From Cordilura impudica (Eukaryota; Arthropoda; Insecta; Diptera; Scathophagidae), in the NCBI GenBank assembly GCA_963682025.1, contig OY821521.1:193058575-193122574 (forward strand): a DNA stretch of 64,000 nt, written 5' to 3'. The notes beneath the pieces were generated by a model. That model did not search any database. It was given only the letters and a program-made list of their open reading frames with translations, and had not been told where the DNA came from. Every line of letters starts with the position of its first letter. Positions within the stretch are counted from its first letter, which is position 1. A program made the translations under genes and the position numbers. Shown piece by piece: positions 36,261 to 49,100 of the stretch.

Positions 36261-37129
36261 ACAGCAAAACGGTCCACTAATTCCGGCGATCAGCGACCTC
36301 CCATTACCCTTATCGTGCCCCTGCTCTTTCCAAAGTTATTCATTTGCTGAATTTATATATTCGTAAATGTTTTGATTTGCGACTCGTTTCCAATCCATTA
36401 TTCAACAATTACATTATTCAATAATTCATGTTCTGTAATTTGTAGTATTTATAATAAAAGTTCTAAATTAAAATCAACGGAAAATTAATATACTTTAAGC
36501 TTGAAAAATATGAAAGGCATGAATCATGAATTGTTTCGAATGGTTTTGTTACCATCGGATTAAAACTTTCTTGACAAAAAGGCAAGTTTATTTATCTCAG
36601 TCTTATTTAGATGAAAATATATGTAATTTTAAGGGTTTTTAAAGCTATTTCTTCTTTATGTAAATATTTGCAAAATTATATTGATTTTGCTAAAATTTAT
36701 TTTAAAAAAAACACAAAATTATAGGTACCAAGTGTCCTTTATTCATCGATAATTATTTCTTAGAAAAATATGACTTTCTATTACTTTCCTTGAGGATTTT
36801 CTGATTGAAATTAAACGAGTAAAAATGTAGATAGAAGTGAAATTAAAACACGAACATACAGGAATATTCATGAAATTTTAAATTGAATTTTTTTAATTTG
36901 AATTGATATTTCTCGGGTTTATAATTTTTTTTAAATGAAATTTTAATGTTATACAGTTTTTGAGTTCACATTTTTTTAAATTCCATAATTTTTAGAATAT
37001 CAAGTGAAATTCAAACAGTTTTCAATAAAATTTAAAAAAAAATCTTTTTTGTCATCCTTCTTCTGACTTTCACACTCATTAACCCACAAAAGGCTGAAAA
37101 AATACGAAGAAAAACAAAAACAAGTTTTC
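36261..37129. other. Intergenic DNA, no gene recognised
   Basis: AT-rich with no repeat family or frame recognised. Confidence 0.3.
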
Positions 37130-37340
37130 GAACAAAATTTTGTTTCATTATCGAAATTTTTTGGTTGTAATAATTTTTAATTTCCAAAATAAAATACTAA
37201 GAATAATTTTACTCTGTCATATTAGAAGTAAAAAAGTAACGAGATCTGACGTTTGTCCGTCTTCTTTAAATAATAAACCGAAATATTGAAATCTGAATGA
37301 TTTTACTTGATATCGAATGCGACGATTAGCGCACACCATC
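37130..37340 (+). repeat. Dispersed repeat family E, copy
   Basis: Parallel to 13930-14190 block for block, including ttatcgaaattttttgg, tttccaaaataaaatacta, ttttactctgtcat, gtccgtcttctttaaataat and gatatcgaatgcgacgatta. Confidence 0.6.
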
Positions 37341-37375
37341 AAATAGTAGAAAATTTATTATTTTTATCACACTTA

Positions 37376-37521
37376 GACCCAGTTTTTGAGATATCAGTTA
37401 AACCTAGTTTTGTTAAACCCAGAATTTATTCATCAATTCCTTTATGAATTTGGACATGTGTGAAAGAATTAGTTCTCGGTTTAACTAAACTAGGTTTAAT
37501 TGACATCTCAAAAACTGGGCC
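37376..37521. mobile_element. 146-bp palindromic MITE with TTA target duplication
   Basis: Arms cccagtttttgagatatcag and the complement of gacatctcaaaaactggg pair over about 45 bp (gtttaactaaactaggttta in the right arm). TTA flanks both sides (37373-37375, 37522-37524). TIR plus 3-bp TTA fits a PIF/Harbinger-derived MITE. Confidence 0.8.
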
Positions 37522-37524
37522 TTA

Positions 37525-38278
37525 ATGTCCAGTCACAAGACAAACTTATTCGATAACAATCTCTCAAATCGAATCAATGCGCAGAAGTTAAAAAAAATTG
37601 AGTCCTGGTGTCTGACTGGATTTTGGGTTTTCATGCGGATTGGCCTCAGTTTCGTTCAAAAACTTGATTTTTTACTTATTTTATTAACTCGTTATTTTCG
37701 ACCAGTGACAAAATTGAAATCGACTGGAATGTCAGAACAGACATGTGTAATTCCAAAAATATAGGTTTTATTGATGTAACACGATTGATAGAAGAGACGA
37801 AATATACCCCATGTTTATGAAACATGAACGTTAGAAAGACGATCGATAATATCAAAAAAGTTTATGGAAATAAATTTCAAAATATTTCCAAACAATTTTT
37901 CAAAATTATGATCTTCCGTTTCGTGTTACGTAAACAAAAGGATAAATTCAAATTAAAATTTTCATTTAATACAAAAAATATCAATTTAAATTTAAAAAAA
38001 ATAAATATGTATATAAAAAAAAATTTTTTTTTAATTTTCTTTAATTTTTATATACTTATTACAATTGTAAAAACTGTGGAGAATTTAAAAAAAACATAAC
38101 CGCTAGTAACAACAAAATTAAACGAATTAATACACAAATATTTCGATATTTACAATAACCCATTATAAAACGTCCAAGTACTCCAAAATAAGTCCAAATA
38201 TTTCCATTATTAATCGTTTATATTTTAAATATAAAAATATTTCATCAATGATTTGCAGTTAATAAAACTCAATTAAAA
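37525..38278. other. 3' flank of Hsf
   Basis: Region downstream of the Hsf long-isoform stop on the minus strand. The part next to 38278 is presumably 3' UTR. Lys/Asn/Phe-rich plus-strand open frames here look like AT-rich noise. Confidence 0.4.
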
Positions 38279-41200
38279 TTACTCATGATAAGGCGTATTT
38301 AACACTGAGCTACTATATTCCTGTTTGGGTTGTAGTCTTTGAAAATCATCGACATCAGCTGAATAAAGAAAGTTACAAGATTTTGTTAAAGATAAATGAA
38401 GTCTTAGGATGAGTTCATTAGAACTATTAAAGTCAATACACTGCATTCAATTCTATTCATTCTTTCAAGTATTCCAAGAAATATATAAAAAAAACAAATG
38501 AAGGAATTTGGACAATTTTTTCAAACTTTTTCAATTTGGTTAGGCCAGAAAGAAATTGCTGCTTTACTTACCATCTAAATCATTTTGTTCATTTATAATG
38601 TCCGTTAAGTCGTACATTGGTTGATAGGATATTAGCTCTGAACCTAAAATACAATTTTTTTAAGTTTTATTTGTCAAAATACGGACTCAGCAAATTAAAT
38701 TACCTTTCTTATCATTATTACCATCATTAGGTGGTAAATGCAAACCATATGGTCCCAATATTTCCGAATCATTAAACAGCTGTACAAAGAAACAAACATA
38801 ATAGAAAAAATTAACATTTTTATTTAAAAAAAAGAAAAACTATGTAAACTTCAGTTTTTTGTTTGTAAAATAACAATAAAACAATGAATTATATTTAGAA
38901 AAAGAAGAAGACTTTTTTAACAATAACGATTTGTAAAAACCACCGTTGTTTAGTTGTATACATATAACATATAAACAAACATAAATTCGGTTAACCGGCT
39001 AAATATCAGTTACTTATGTGTCAAGGCTTGTTAAATTGAATGAAATTCATTGTTTTTTTTTTTTGTCAAAGCTGACCTTAGTTAGAATATCCTCATCCAT
39101 AGAGATCGGCATATATAAACGTTTATTATTCTCAAATGTATTGAATTTGGAATTTTGTATACAGTTGATTCCATTTACAGGCTTCTTTAGTTTTGAACAT
39201 TTTTTATGGCATGTTTTTATTGAAAATGTGTTTGTTTTTTGATTTATATATTTCAAAGAGGAAGATTTTTGTTTTTTATATCAAAATATCATATATTAAT
39301 GATATTTTATGTATAGGTTTGTGTTTTCAGTTGAGAAGAGGTAGATTTGAAATTGTTTTGATGAATCCAATAGTTTTTTATTATTATTACATAAATATAT
39401 AAAATGAGAAAATGAATGATTTATAAAACATTAAAAAAAAAATAACTTATTAGAAAACATTTAGAGAAAGAAAAAAATTAAGAATGTAAAAATTTGATTA
39501 CAACTTCAAAAAAAAAAAAAAAAAAAAAATTAAAAATTTATTTTAGAACATTTTGAAATGATAGATTATAAAATAAAATTCACATCTTCCATTTCTTTAT
39601 CCGCTATACAATAAAACCCTAACATTTTTTTTCAATGTTTAATCTAATCCATGTCATTAAATAAGGAATCATTTAAAAATTGCAAGATTTTACAACGAGT
39701 TTGTTCAACGTCTTCATGGAAATTATCATCGTTTTGATTTGAATTCGAAATCTGTTTACTGCCAGCAGTTAAATTGTTAGCATCCTTATAATTTGTTTCT
39801 TCATCATCATGTGCATTAATAATTGGTAAACTTACACCTAACAATGTACTATGGTCCAAAGAATACGAATCACCACGTAATAAATCTTTTAATGTATCCA
39901 ATTCATCCTGTACAATATCTATGTGACCGTTCACTTCATCACTGCAAGGAGAAATTAAAAAAAAAAAAAAACAAGTTTAGTACGTTTATGATTCAAAGGC
40001 GCAACCAAGATTTCTCTCAGCTACTAATGCAGTACTCAACCGCAAAACATCTTGATTATTGCTTTTGTATTTGGTGAGGGCCATATTACTGGCATTTCCA
40101 TTGGACCCGGCATTTTTTGATGTTGATGGAGCTGCATAAATAGCTTTCTGTTGATCATCAGCTGCTGCAGCAGCAGCAGCTGCAGCAGCGGCCGCCGCTG
40201 AAGTAGATGGCTGTACACCATTGGTTCCAGGAAAATATGTAGAAAATTTGCCACCATTAACAGTAGACCGTCCCAATTGTTGTTGTTGAGCCAACTTGAA
40301 ATTATCAGTGCTGCCAATGTTACTATTCTCACCAGCCGACAAAATCGAATTATCCTATAATATGAAAAAAGTTGAACCTAGGAAAATATTCCCTTTTTCT
40401 GTTGTATTAAAGTTTCTTCAACTTACTTCAAATAGATCGGCCGGCATGTCATTAGCAATAAAACTATTTGGATTATATAAATCAGAACTACTGGCACCTT
40501 GCAAGAGATCATCAGTATCGGCTGTTGAAACTGTGTTGGCATTTGAGGAGCCTTGAGTTGCCTGCATCAAGAAACTGCTAGTAGTATTCGAATTTGATTG
40601 GCGAGAGTCTTCACTTAGATTGGGTGACATCAAATTAGGATCGGGGGTGAGGCCACGATTATCGGGGTAAACATTTAAGAAAAGCATAGGATCAATAACA
40701 CTATCCTGTTCCGCTTTAATTTGTATAGGTTGGGGCACTTGCTGTGATAGTTGTTGCTGCTGTTCTGTCGCTGATGGTTGATATTCAATGCGTTGCATTT
40801 TAGTTTTGTCATTACAAGCACTTGTTGCGGCAAGAGTATCTGTGGTGGCGTTGTCATTGTCATTTTCGCGTCGCTGACGATTTTTCTGCTTCAACAATTG
40901 ATTACGCGCCATTTCTTCACGCACCATTGGTGTGGTCAACACATTGTCTTCATTATAACTAATGGCGGCTTTATTGGTTTCTTGAGGTTGAGCATCTGGT
41001 ACCTCGGTTATGTGATAAAATATTTTCGTACCATCATTATTGATTGTGTGTATTAAAGCATCATTTTCAGCAGCTGCAGCGACGCCAGCGGTGGCTGCAT
41101 CAACTGGGCTCATGTGACCAGCAACTGCATCGTCAGCACTTTGATTTGAGTAATCGAAATTTTGTGACATCACACTAACACTGGAGTGTGGCCGTTCTAT

Positions 41201-42725
41201 ATTTTGTGGCGAATGAGTTGCCTCGTGTTCCGACTTAGGTGTAGCTGGCGTAGCTACACGAGCAAATGGACTTTTAGGTACCATTAAAGCCGGTTCAACT
41301 TCGTCAGAAGCCTCATCAAACAAATCTTCACCCAATTCATGAATTACTGGGCCACCATCCGATTCCGTTTCGCTTGTTTTACGCATTTTATTATTTTCGG
41401 GTATATCGTTTATCATCAATTGCATGTGACGTTTAACGCTAGTCATATTACGTTGTGGTTGTACTATGGTGATCAAAAATTGTATCAACTTATTGACAAT
41501 CTGTTGTTGCTTAGCATGCTTCTGTCTAAGTGAGGCAATTTCGCGCCATAGCGCTTCATTCTCTTGCTTCATTACTGAGAAACGTGAATCCAATGAATCT
41601 TGCCGACCACGCATAGCCTTGACATCTAGCAAGACTTTCGTAACGGCTTCAGGTTTTAAAGCAGATTTATCATCTACCGATTTGGTAGAGGCAATTTTGC
41701 GTTTTATATGCTCCAATAGATATGGACAATTACGTTTGAAGCAGGGATGAGTAAATTCCATTTCGTCACGATCAAATTTTAAGCCACCATTGTCAATCGA
41801 AGTAATTTTATGAAATCCATCTATAACAAAAAATAAATATATGTATATATATAAATAGAATAATACGTACATAAATTCAAATATATATATTAATCTTACA
41901 CATGTTCAATTGTCTGATGAAAGATGCCATGTTATTGTGTTTGTAGTTCAGGGGCAATAGTTCTCTGGCAAATTGAGCCTGATTTTGTATAATAAAACTA
42001 CGGCCATCCTGGAAGAATAAAATTACAAAAACAAAGATTCTTATCAAATTTTATAATTAACTGTTGGTTTTAGAATAATTTTATTTTATATTATAAAATC
42101 ATATTTCATATGGTTTTTGAATTATTTCTAAACCGCAATTAATCTATTTTTCATTATAATTTTACTTTTTGTTTAAGTTGAATCCACAGTATAAATTTGC
42201 TATTATGTATTTCAAATGAAGTAGAAAATTAAATTATTAACACTATAAGACCAATTCTCTTTGTACAAACGTTAATTAATTGAACGAAATAAATCAATAA
42301 TTATTCGATGTATTGATTTTGAAAGTGTCTTAATACAAAATAAAGCTATAAACTTTATTTTGATATTATTACCGGATATTTAAAAGTAAAGTAAAATTGA
42401 ATCTATATTTAAAAAAAATATTCAGAATTTATTAGCAATAATATGCAGCGAGCTGATCGTAGGCATAACCCAAAAAATCTCCAATATTAAATCAAAACGT
42501 TAAACAAAACATATGGAAAAAATAAAAATACCAGATGAAGAAATTAACATAACATACCTTACTCCAACAAATGAGATTGTTGGTTTCTGGATCTTCAACC
42601 AAACGCCATAGCTTGGCCAAGAAAGCTGGCACACCGGCACCCGTCTCACTGAATGTATGCATTTCCGTTTTTATAGAATTTTTCTCTTTTTTTGGATCTA
42701 TTTTGAATATATTTTCTTCAAGCAT
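38279..42725 (-). CDS. Hsf: Heat shock factor, long isoform
   Basis: Eight coding exons: 42725-42558, 42008-41900, 41820-40427, 40354-40041, 39941-39836, 38779-38704, 38643-38572 and 38358-38279, giving 772 aa in a continuous frame. Hsf is the nuclear trimeric activator of heat-shock genes. Residues about 31-132 are the winged-helix DNA-binding domain ([40 protein letters not shown]). About 150-215 are the HR-A/B coiled coil ([29 protein letters not shown]). Then follow a long Ser/Thr/Asn/Gln-rich regulatory region, a poly-Ala run in exon 4, an HR-C-like heptad ([15 protein letters not shown]) and a C-terminus ending [10 protein letters not shown], close to the Drosophila end. Donor 4 (cg|gttgag) is weak but is the only choice that keeps frame. 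The start ATG at 42725 is the first in frame; a second Met lies at residue 22. Confidence 0.95.
39644..39941 (-). CDS. Hsf: Hsf alternative terminal exon (short isoform, 760 aa)
   Basis: If the donor after ...TTAGGT (39836|gtgtaag.. read as ggt|gtaagt) is not used, exon 5 reads through as [18 protein letters not shown]..., an acidic 63-residue tail ending [10 protein letters not shown] at 39644. This replaces the exon 6-8 sequence [13 protein letters not shown]...LNTPYHE. The open, acidic, in-frame tail is unlikely by chance in such AT-rich DNA. Drosophila Hsf is known to make isoforms that differ at the C-terminus. Transcript data would decide. Confidence 0.65.
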
Positions 42726-44611
42726 TTATATATATGTATATATAGTCTTGTGGACTTCGTAGTGCTTTGAAAGGTTTATGTATATATATATATTTTTTTA
42801 ATAGCAACTAGAATTACATATAAATACAGTTGTAATTTATTTTTGCAATTTTTTAGCAACCTCACTAAATTAACTAAAATGTCTTTAAACCATTAAAACA
42901 ATAGATAGTAACTACATCTTTTTTCTTCCTTTTATTTATTTTTTTTACTGAACTTCAAATGAGTTACAATATGTTTTAAATTAATCACTTTTGTTTTTAT
43001 GGTTACTAGAAAAATTGAATTATTTTATTTATTTTCATAAACTTTTTTTTTTTTTACAAGTATTCACAAAATCAACCAAAACGAATCAACAAAATGGATG
43101 AAACCCATGAAGTTAACAATTAAATTTCCGAATTTGTTGTAGTGTAGTATATCTTTATTAACTATATACAAATGAATGGTCACAATTTTTGTGACTAGAC
43201 ACAGAAAACGTATAAATAAAGTAAAAGGCGATGATGAATATCACGACGAAATAGACAAACGAAGGGAAAATTTCTGAATTTATATCATCATATATTTTTA
43301 ATTTCTTAATGCTTTCAATAGATATTGATATTACTTAATAAAATAATACTTTTTTTCTTACAAAAATTATTCTGCAATTGGCTTTTAATAAGGAAAATTA
43401 TAATTATTTAACAACGTAGTTAAAAATTTCACAAATCTCGTTCTTCTTTTCTCAAGTATATTTTTGCAATGTTACATGGTTGGTAAAATAAGTATTAAAA
43501 AGGAGACGATTGATTTTTATATACTAAATCGAAAAACTTGAAAAAGTTCTATTTCACAATAATGTAAACCGATGTCAAATGTTATTACTTATATTACGGT
43601 ACAATCTCAACCTAATTTAGTCTTACATAGCCCAATAAATAGCACACGAAAGGCACATAAACCATACAATCACTTTTCAATTTCCTGTTTACTTAACACG
43701 AACAACAATAACAGGACGATCGATAGTCAAAAACTCGTTTGGAAATAATTTTCAAAATACTTTTTTTTTACATAAAATTTTGATGATATACTTTGTATAA
43801 TGTGCACGAAGCTATAACTAAAACAAGCCAATTTAATCACTTGTTTTGAAATACGTAATTTAATGAGTTTATTTTAATAAAATCAAATAATTTATACAAA
43901 CTTTTAGATTTAGAAACATACAAACCGTGCAATTTTGTTATTCAGTCAACGGCTGGCTGTATGGCTATTTGCTTTGAGATCAAAGCAAAATTATTTTTTC
44001 TTTTTGTACTGGTCTAAACTAATATCAAAACGATTTTGACATTTTTTGATGCGACAAGAGAACCATTCTCAATCATCAAGGAATTAAATTATCTGCAGCA
44101 GATATTATATTATAACATCATATTTTACAACACATTTATTTCTACGAAAATTCATTTTTTAACAAAAAAAATTAACGTTTAACGGGGTTCTCGAAAAAAT
44201 TTTATTATTATATTTTTTATTTGTAACCTCACCTCGAAGTCTTAGGTTAGTAACAAAACGCTGAAAAATATTTTTTTTTATAATATTTTTTTATTATATG
44301 ACTGATTTTTTTTTTAAGATTTTGATGATTTTTATTATATTTTTGATTCAATTTATTTCAAATTTGAATATTATTTAGAAGACAACCATGTTGTGCGCTT
44401 ATACTCAACTGTGTGCATGTGATTTAATTTTTTTAAAGACAAAAGAAAAATGGTCGCCGTGGTATACAGAATTTTTTCCCAGAGTGACTTTTAACAAATT
44501 CTAAAAAATACAAATAAAAATATATCAATTTTACGAAATAACTGTGTAACCAAAACGTTGAAAACTATTAATACGTAAGGATATATATGTGAAAACTTAA
44601 AAATTTAACAA
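42726..44611. promoter_or_regulatory. Upstream region of Hsf
   Basis: Lies upstream of the Hsf start on the minus strand and should contain its 5' UTR and promoter. AT-rich. No firm core promoter element or heat-shock element cluster was identified by eye. Confidence 0.35.
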
Positions 44612-45103
44612 TTTGTTCGTGTTGAAAACGACAAAGAAAACGAGGTTAAATGTGTGTCAATCGTGTTCCACAAAAAAAATGTTATTAACAATCTCAAAAA
44701 TATACAATCCGGAAATGGCCCGTGCAAGGCAAAAAAATGAAGATGATGTATATAACGAAAAAAATTATTAAAAAATTTAAAATCGGTAATAGACAATAAA
44801 AACGAACTTATGCTCATGAGAGCCGGCTTTGTTGAAAAATATGCTGCTACCGTGTTTTCAGAGACATTAAATACCACGCGATTATTCGGATACTCGGTTT
44901 TGCATACGTTTGCATATAAATACGAACTTATCAAAGACGATTTTGTATGTACAAATATGATTTAAATCGGTCTATAAATTGTACTGCAATTATAAATTAC
45001 TGAATTATAATTAAAAAAATATGTGGACTCGTGGCGGATTTCTTACATGAAAGATTTATTACGGGAAATGAATTTCACAAACAAATTAATGAGTAATAAA
45101 AGT
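44612..45103 (+). pseudogene. Decayed coding remnant, family unknown
   Basis: Three plus-strand pieces read as protein-like sequence. 44612-44740 ends at a stop just after a seven-A run (44731-44737). One base out of phase, the frame continues from that same run to about 44964 (NELMLMRAGFVEKYAATVF, TTRLFGYSVLHTFAYKY). A third piece at about 45029-45103 ends EFHKQINE*. The composition is less AT-biased than the surroundings. No start codon or splice structure is evident. The single shift inside a homopolymer could be decay or an assembly error. The family is not recognised. A complementary 109-codon frame on the minus strand exists but is Phe/Ser/Leu-rich and less protein-like. Confidence 0.35.
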
Positions 45104-46130
45104 TAACATATTGTTTAAAAAAAAAATATAATTTTATAATTAATATCGCATACTAATTTGTTTGTTTTAAGTTGAAAATAATTTATTGTTTGAATTAATT
45201 ATTAATTTTCTTTAGAAATTATGTTTTTTTTAATATTTTATATTGGGATATAGATAGATAATAATTGTCACACAAAATTAACATAAATTTCACATTACAT
45301 ATTGTAAATAAAAGCGGAACCATGAATTATATTTATTACATGCATGCTTGGATGTAGTTTTATATTAATCTTTCTGGCTATTTATTCCTTTTTTCTTATT
45401 GTTAAATTCTTATTGTTTAGGTTTATTTCAAACTAATGACAATTTAATTTAAATAATTATTTTTTTTTTGGTAAGAAATATTGTTAAAATTTTACCTTTA
45501 AAAATAAAACAAAATAATATTCCATACAAAATTTTGGTAAATTCTATTAAAGTTTTCCGGTGTCGTGTTTTTATGATATAACGAAAAAGTTTTCACGTAC
45601 TAATTCAATTCTTCGTAATGCCTTTAAAGGTATAATGAACACTATCGGTACTCGGTTTAATATTTGGATAATTTTTTATCACTAATTAGTATTTTGGCTT
45701 TGTGTCGTGTTCTATCGTACGTTGAAAAATAATTGTGGTTGGGTTCCTGAAAATATAATTAAAATGTCAAAAAACCAAATATAAATGCAATCCATCCCAA
45801 GTGATGAATACAATCAATTAAAATCAACCTACATAAATCAATAATAAGTGTTTCAAGTGTTTATTGTTTTATAAATAAATAAAACATCCGACAAACGGAT
45901 TAGCTTGTTTATTTTCTATACGATTAAATATAATTTTATAAAATATTAAAAAAAAAAAAAAATGAAAAAAATTAAAAAATAGAAATCTAATTTGTAATCT
46001 GTGTTTTTACAGCTTTGTTTTTGCAATCGTGTTTTAACCAAAAAAGTAGTGCAAAGTTAAACAAAATCAAATCGAGTTTAAAAATAAAATCGTGCAAATC
46101 GTGCAATAAGTTGTTTTGCTACAAAATAAC
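45104..46130. promoter_or_regulatory. 5' region of the RS-rich protein gene
   Basis: Contains the leader of the downstream gene. A possible acceptor (gtttttacag at about 46003-46012) precedes about 120 bases running to the ATG at 46131, so the 5' UTR may be spliced. No other element was recognised. Confidence 0.35.
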
Positions 46131-49100
46131 ATGTCTACGTCGCGTCGTCGCGGCGGTGTGGACTTGAATCCTAAATTACATATGGATCGTCAACCAACTG
46201 TTACTCGTATCACAGGTTTGTTAATGTTTTTTTTTGGCTTAAGTCTAGTTTAGGAGCGATGCCCCCGGTCGAGCCTATTTTTCGAGTTATGGACCCCCCA
46301 AAGTTTTGATATTGACTAGTGTATGACTTTGTAATTTAGTATCGGATTTCGACAATATATATATCGTTTGAAAGCTTATTTGAGCGCCTTCTATCTGGTA
46401 TTTTAAAATTTCAAATCCATTAACCCATTATAAACCTATTTACAATTTTGCATATTTGTGACAGTTTATTTTATATGGGATTATCTCATAAATTGACGTA
46501 TGTATGCATGTCATGTATGGTTTTATATAAACTGAATAAAAGGTAGGTCCATAAGCTTTCTTTTGATGTATCTCATGATCACTTAACCCTTTCAGAACCG
46601 GATATATTTGGTATTTTATCTACATTTTTAATTTTTTTTGAAAAATTATTGCTAATTCCGAAACCTAGTAAATTTTGAGATAATTTTGCCAACTTCTCCT
46701 TGCAGGACCTTACAAATTACGAAAAAAATTTTCCCCTGCGGCGCTTTAAAACAACACCACGAAATTGTTTATCCGTCCTATTATGCATGCGGCGCTACTT
46801 AAAATATCAAATAACATTGCCAACTTTTCACTCACAGAACCTTCCAAATTAAGAAAATTTTTTAGAAAAAATAATATTCAATAACATTTTTCAAAACACA
46901 AAATTACAGTTTAATATTCCAGCATAAATATTAAAAAATAAAAAATTCTGTTACTTTCTTCAAATTGTTTTGTGAATCTGGTTCTTCATCTGCAGGAATA
47001 TTTTTAAATTCTTCATTTGAAGATGGATTCAGAGGTCATACATTTTCCCAGCAAATTCTAAAAATTTTGTGAAGGCTTTACACCATCTTAAAAAAATAAA
47101 TTTTTGGACGTATCTGTTAAAAAAAGTTTCCCTTCTGTTGAAACTTGGGATGAAGTCCTTAAAAAGGCGCCACAAACCTTCAATTGTGTTGGTATGTAGC
47201 CCGGTTACAGGGTCTTTGAAATGGAGGGCATGGTTCACTTTGAAATGCGCATATCCTTCTATTTCAAGTATGTTATAAGTATGCCTAAAATTTGAAAAAT
47301 TAAAAAAAAAAAAAACTATATATGTACATACATACATACATATATGCACATACATATACTCGTATTAACATACCTTCCAAAAATTTGATACAATTATTGA
47401 ACTAGGGAATATATATTTTTTAATAATGGGAATGAGCTCCTCACGGCTACGGTTCTCCACTGGTATAATAAAGCATATGCCACTTTCCCTTTCCACACCT
47501 CCAAAAACCCATGACCCTTCACCAAATGGCCGCGATGTTACTTTCTTTTTCCAATTTTGGACTAACCTATTTCAACGACAACGCCAGGTCCTCAATTTTT
47601 AAATTAGATTGAAGTGATCCATATGTAACCACTTCTCTGCAGAACGAATTCCAATCAACGGCTGTTTGGTGCTCCATAACAATTTCTTTTTTCTTATAAA
47701 ATTTAGCTCTGAATTTGATATATGTAAATAAATATGAAAACGCAAATGGACAGATGTGATCTCCCTGTTCGGAAACTAGTTTTGAAGCCACATGTGCCTT
47801 TCTTCTTTTTATTCGCTGAAAAAGTTTCGTAGCACCTTATTTTGTAAAGTTTAAAAATAAATTTATTAATAAATATAAACACTTTAATAATTCGTTATAA
47901 TTACCTCCACACCCATCCATCAATGTTTTCGTATTCGCATAGCTTCAATACATGCCCATGTGGACACCTATAAGTTCCTTCCCTTGGAACCAAAACCCAA
48001 TTTACCAAGTGGGTTATCACTTGTCGAGTAACTTCTCCCTCTTCTTGGCACCCAAACAAACTGTAAAGTTCCACCAATTTATTTATTTCCATTTTATTGT
48101 ATAAATTTCCAAGAAAAATTATTTTAGTAAAAGTTTTCAAGAAGAAAATATGAAATTTTTCGAAATTTCCACGGAAAAAAACGTTTTTAATGAAAAAAAA
48201 AAAAAAAAAAAATATAAAATGTTGCCAAATTTCCCCATAATATTTTTGAATTCAAATAGCCTACTATTGCATTCAAATTATGTTAAAATATAAGAGTAAA
48301 TCGCACAATTTGCCATATTTTTGGACAATGAATAAAGTTGCCACAATTTAAAAAAATAAGATAAATTTTAACTACATTAGAAATACAAATATATTTTCCA
48401 AAAAGCATTACAAATATGACTTAAATATATAAAGTAAATATATAAATAAAATAAAAAAATATGAAAAATCCATAAAATATCAATATATTTTTCAAAAAGC
48501 CCAAAAATGTTCTGAAAGGATTAAGTGGTCATGACATATATCAAAATAAAGCTTATGAACCTAGCTTTTATTCAGTTAATATAAATGACATGACATACGT
48601 CTATTTATGAGGTAATCCCATATTAAAAAAAAACTCACAAAATGCAAAATTTTCAATAGGTTCATAATGGATTTATGAAATTTTAAAATACCACATATAC
48701 CAAATAAGCTTTCAAACGATATATATATTGTCGAAATCCGATACTAAAGAGCAAAGTTATACACTAGTCAATATCAAAATTTTGGGGGTCCATAACTCGG
48801 AAAATAGGCTCGACCGACCAAAAAAAAAATATTTTTCTGGAATCACCCTTTTTTTTAGAATTTTTTTTTGTATACTATTTAATTGCATTTTTTTTGCTAA
48901 ATTTTTTTTTTTAGATCCATCATTGCCAGCTGGTAAACGTCGTGAAATAGATAACGTCATGAAGAAGGCACGAGCTAATACAAATGATTATTGGGATAAA
49001 AAACTATTAGAAGTCGAGGAAAAGGATCCCAATCGATGGCGTCATACCGGTTATAAAAAAATGTACATACAAGGTGAAAGTAGTTCGGGCGAAAGTGATC

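Noticed and set aside
44605..44934. 109-codon minus-strand open frame
   Set aside because: Phe/Ser/Leu-rich, no domain, and antisense to more protein-like plus-strand frames; probably a shadow.
48728..48914. Upstream extension of the RS-gene exon 2 frame with its own Met
   Set aside because: Lies in the Merlin-like right arm and polypyrimidine tract; the acceptor at 48911-48914 and exon 1 at 46131 give the proper start.
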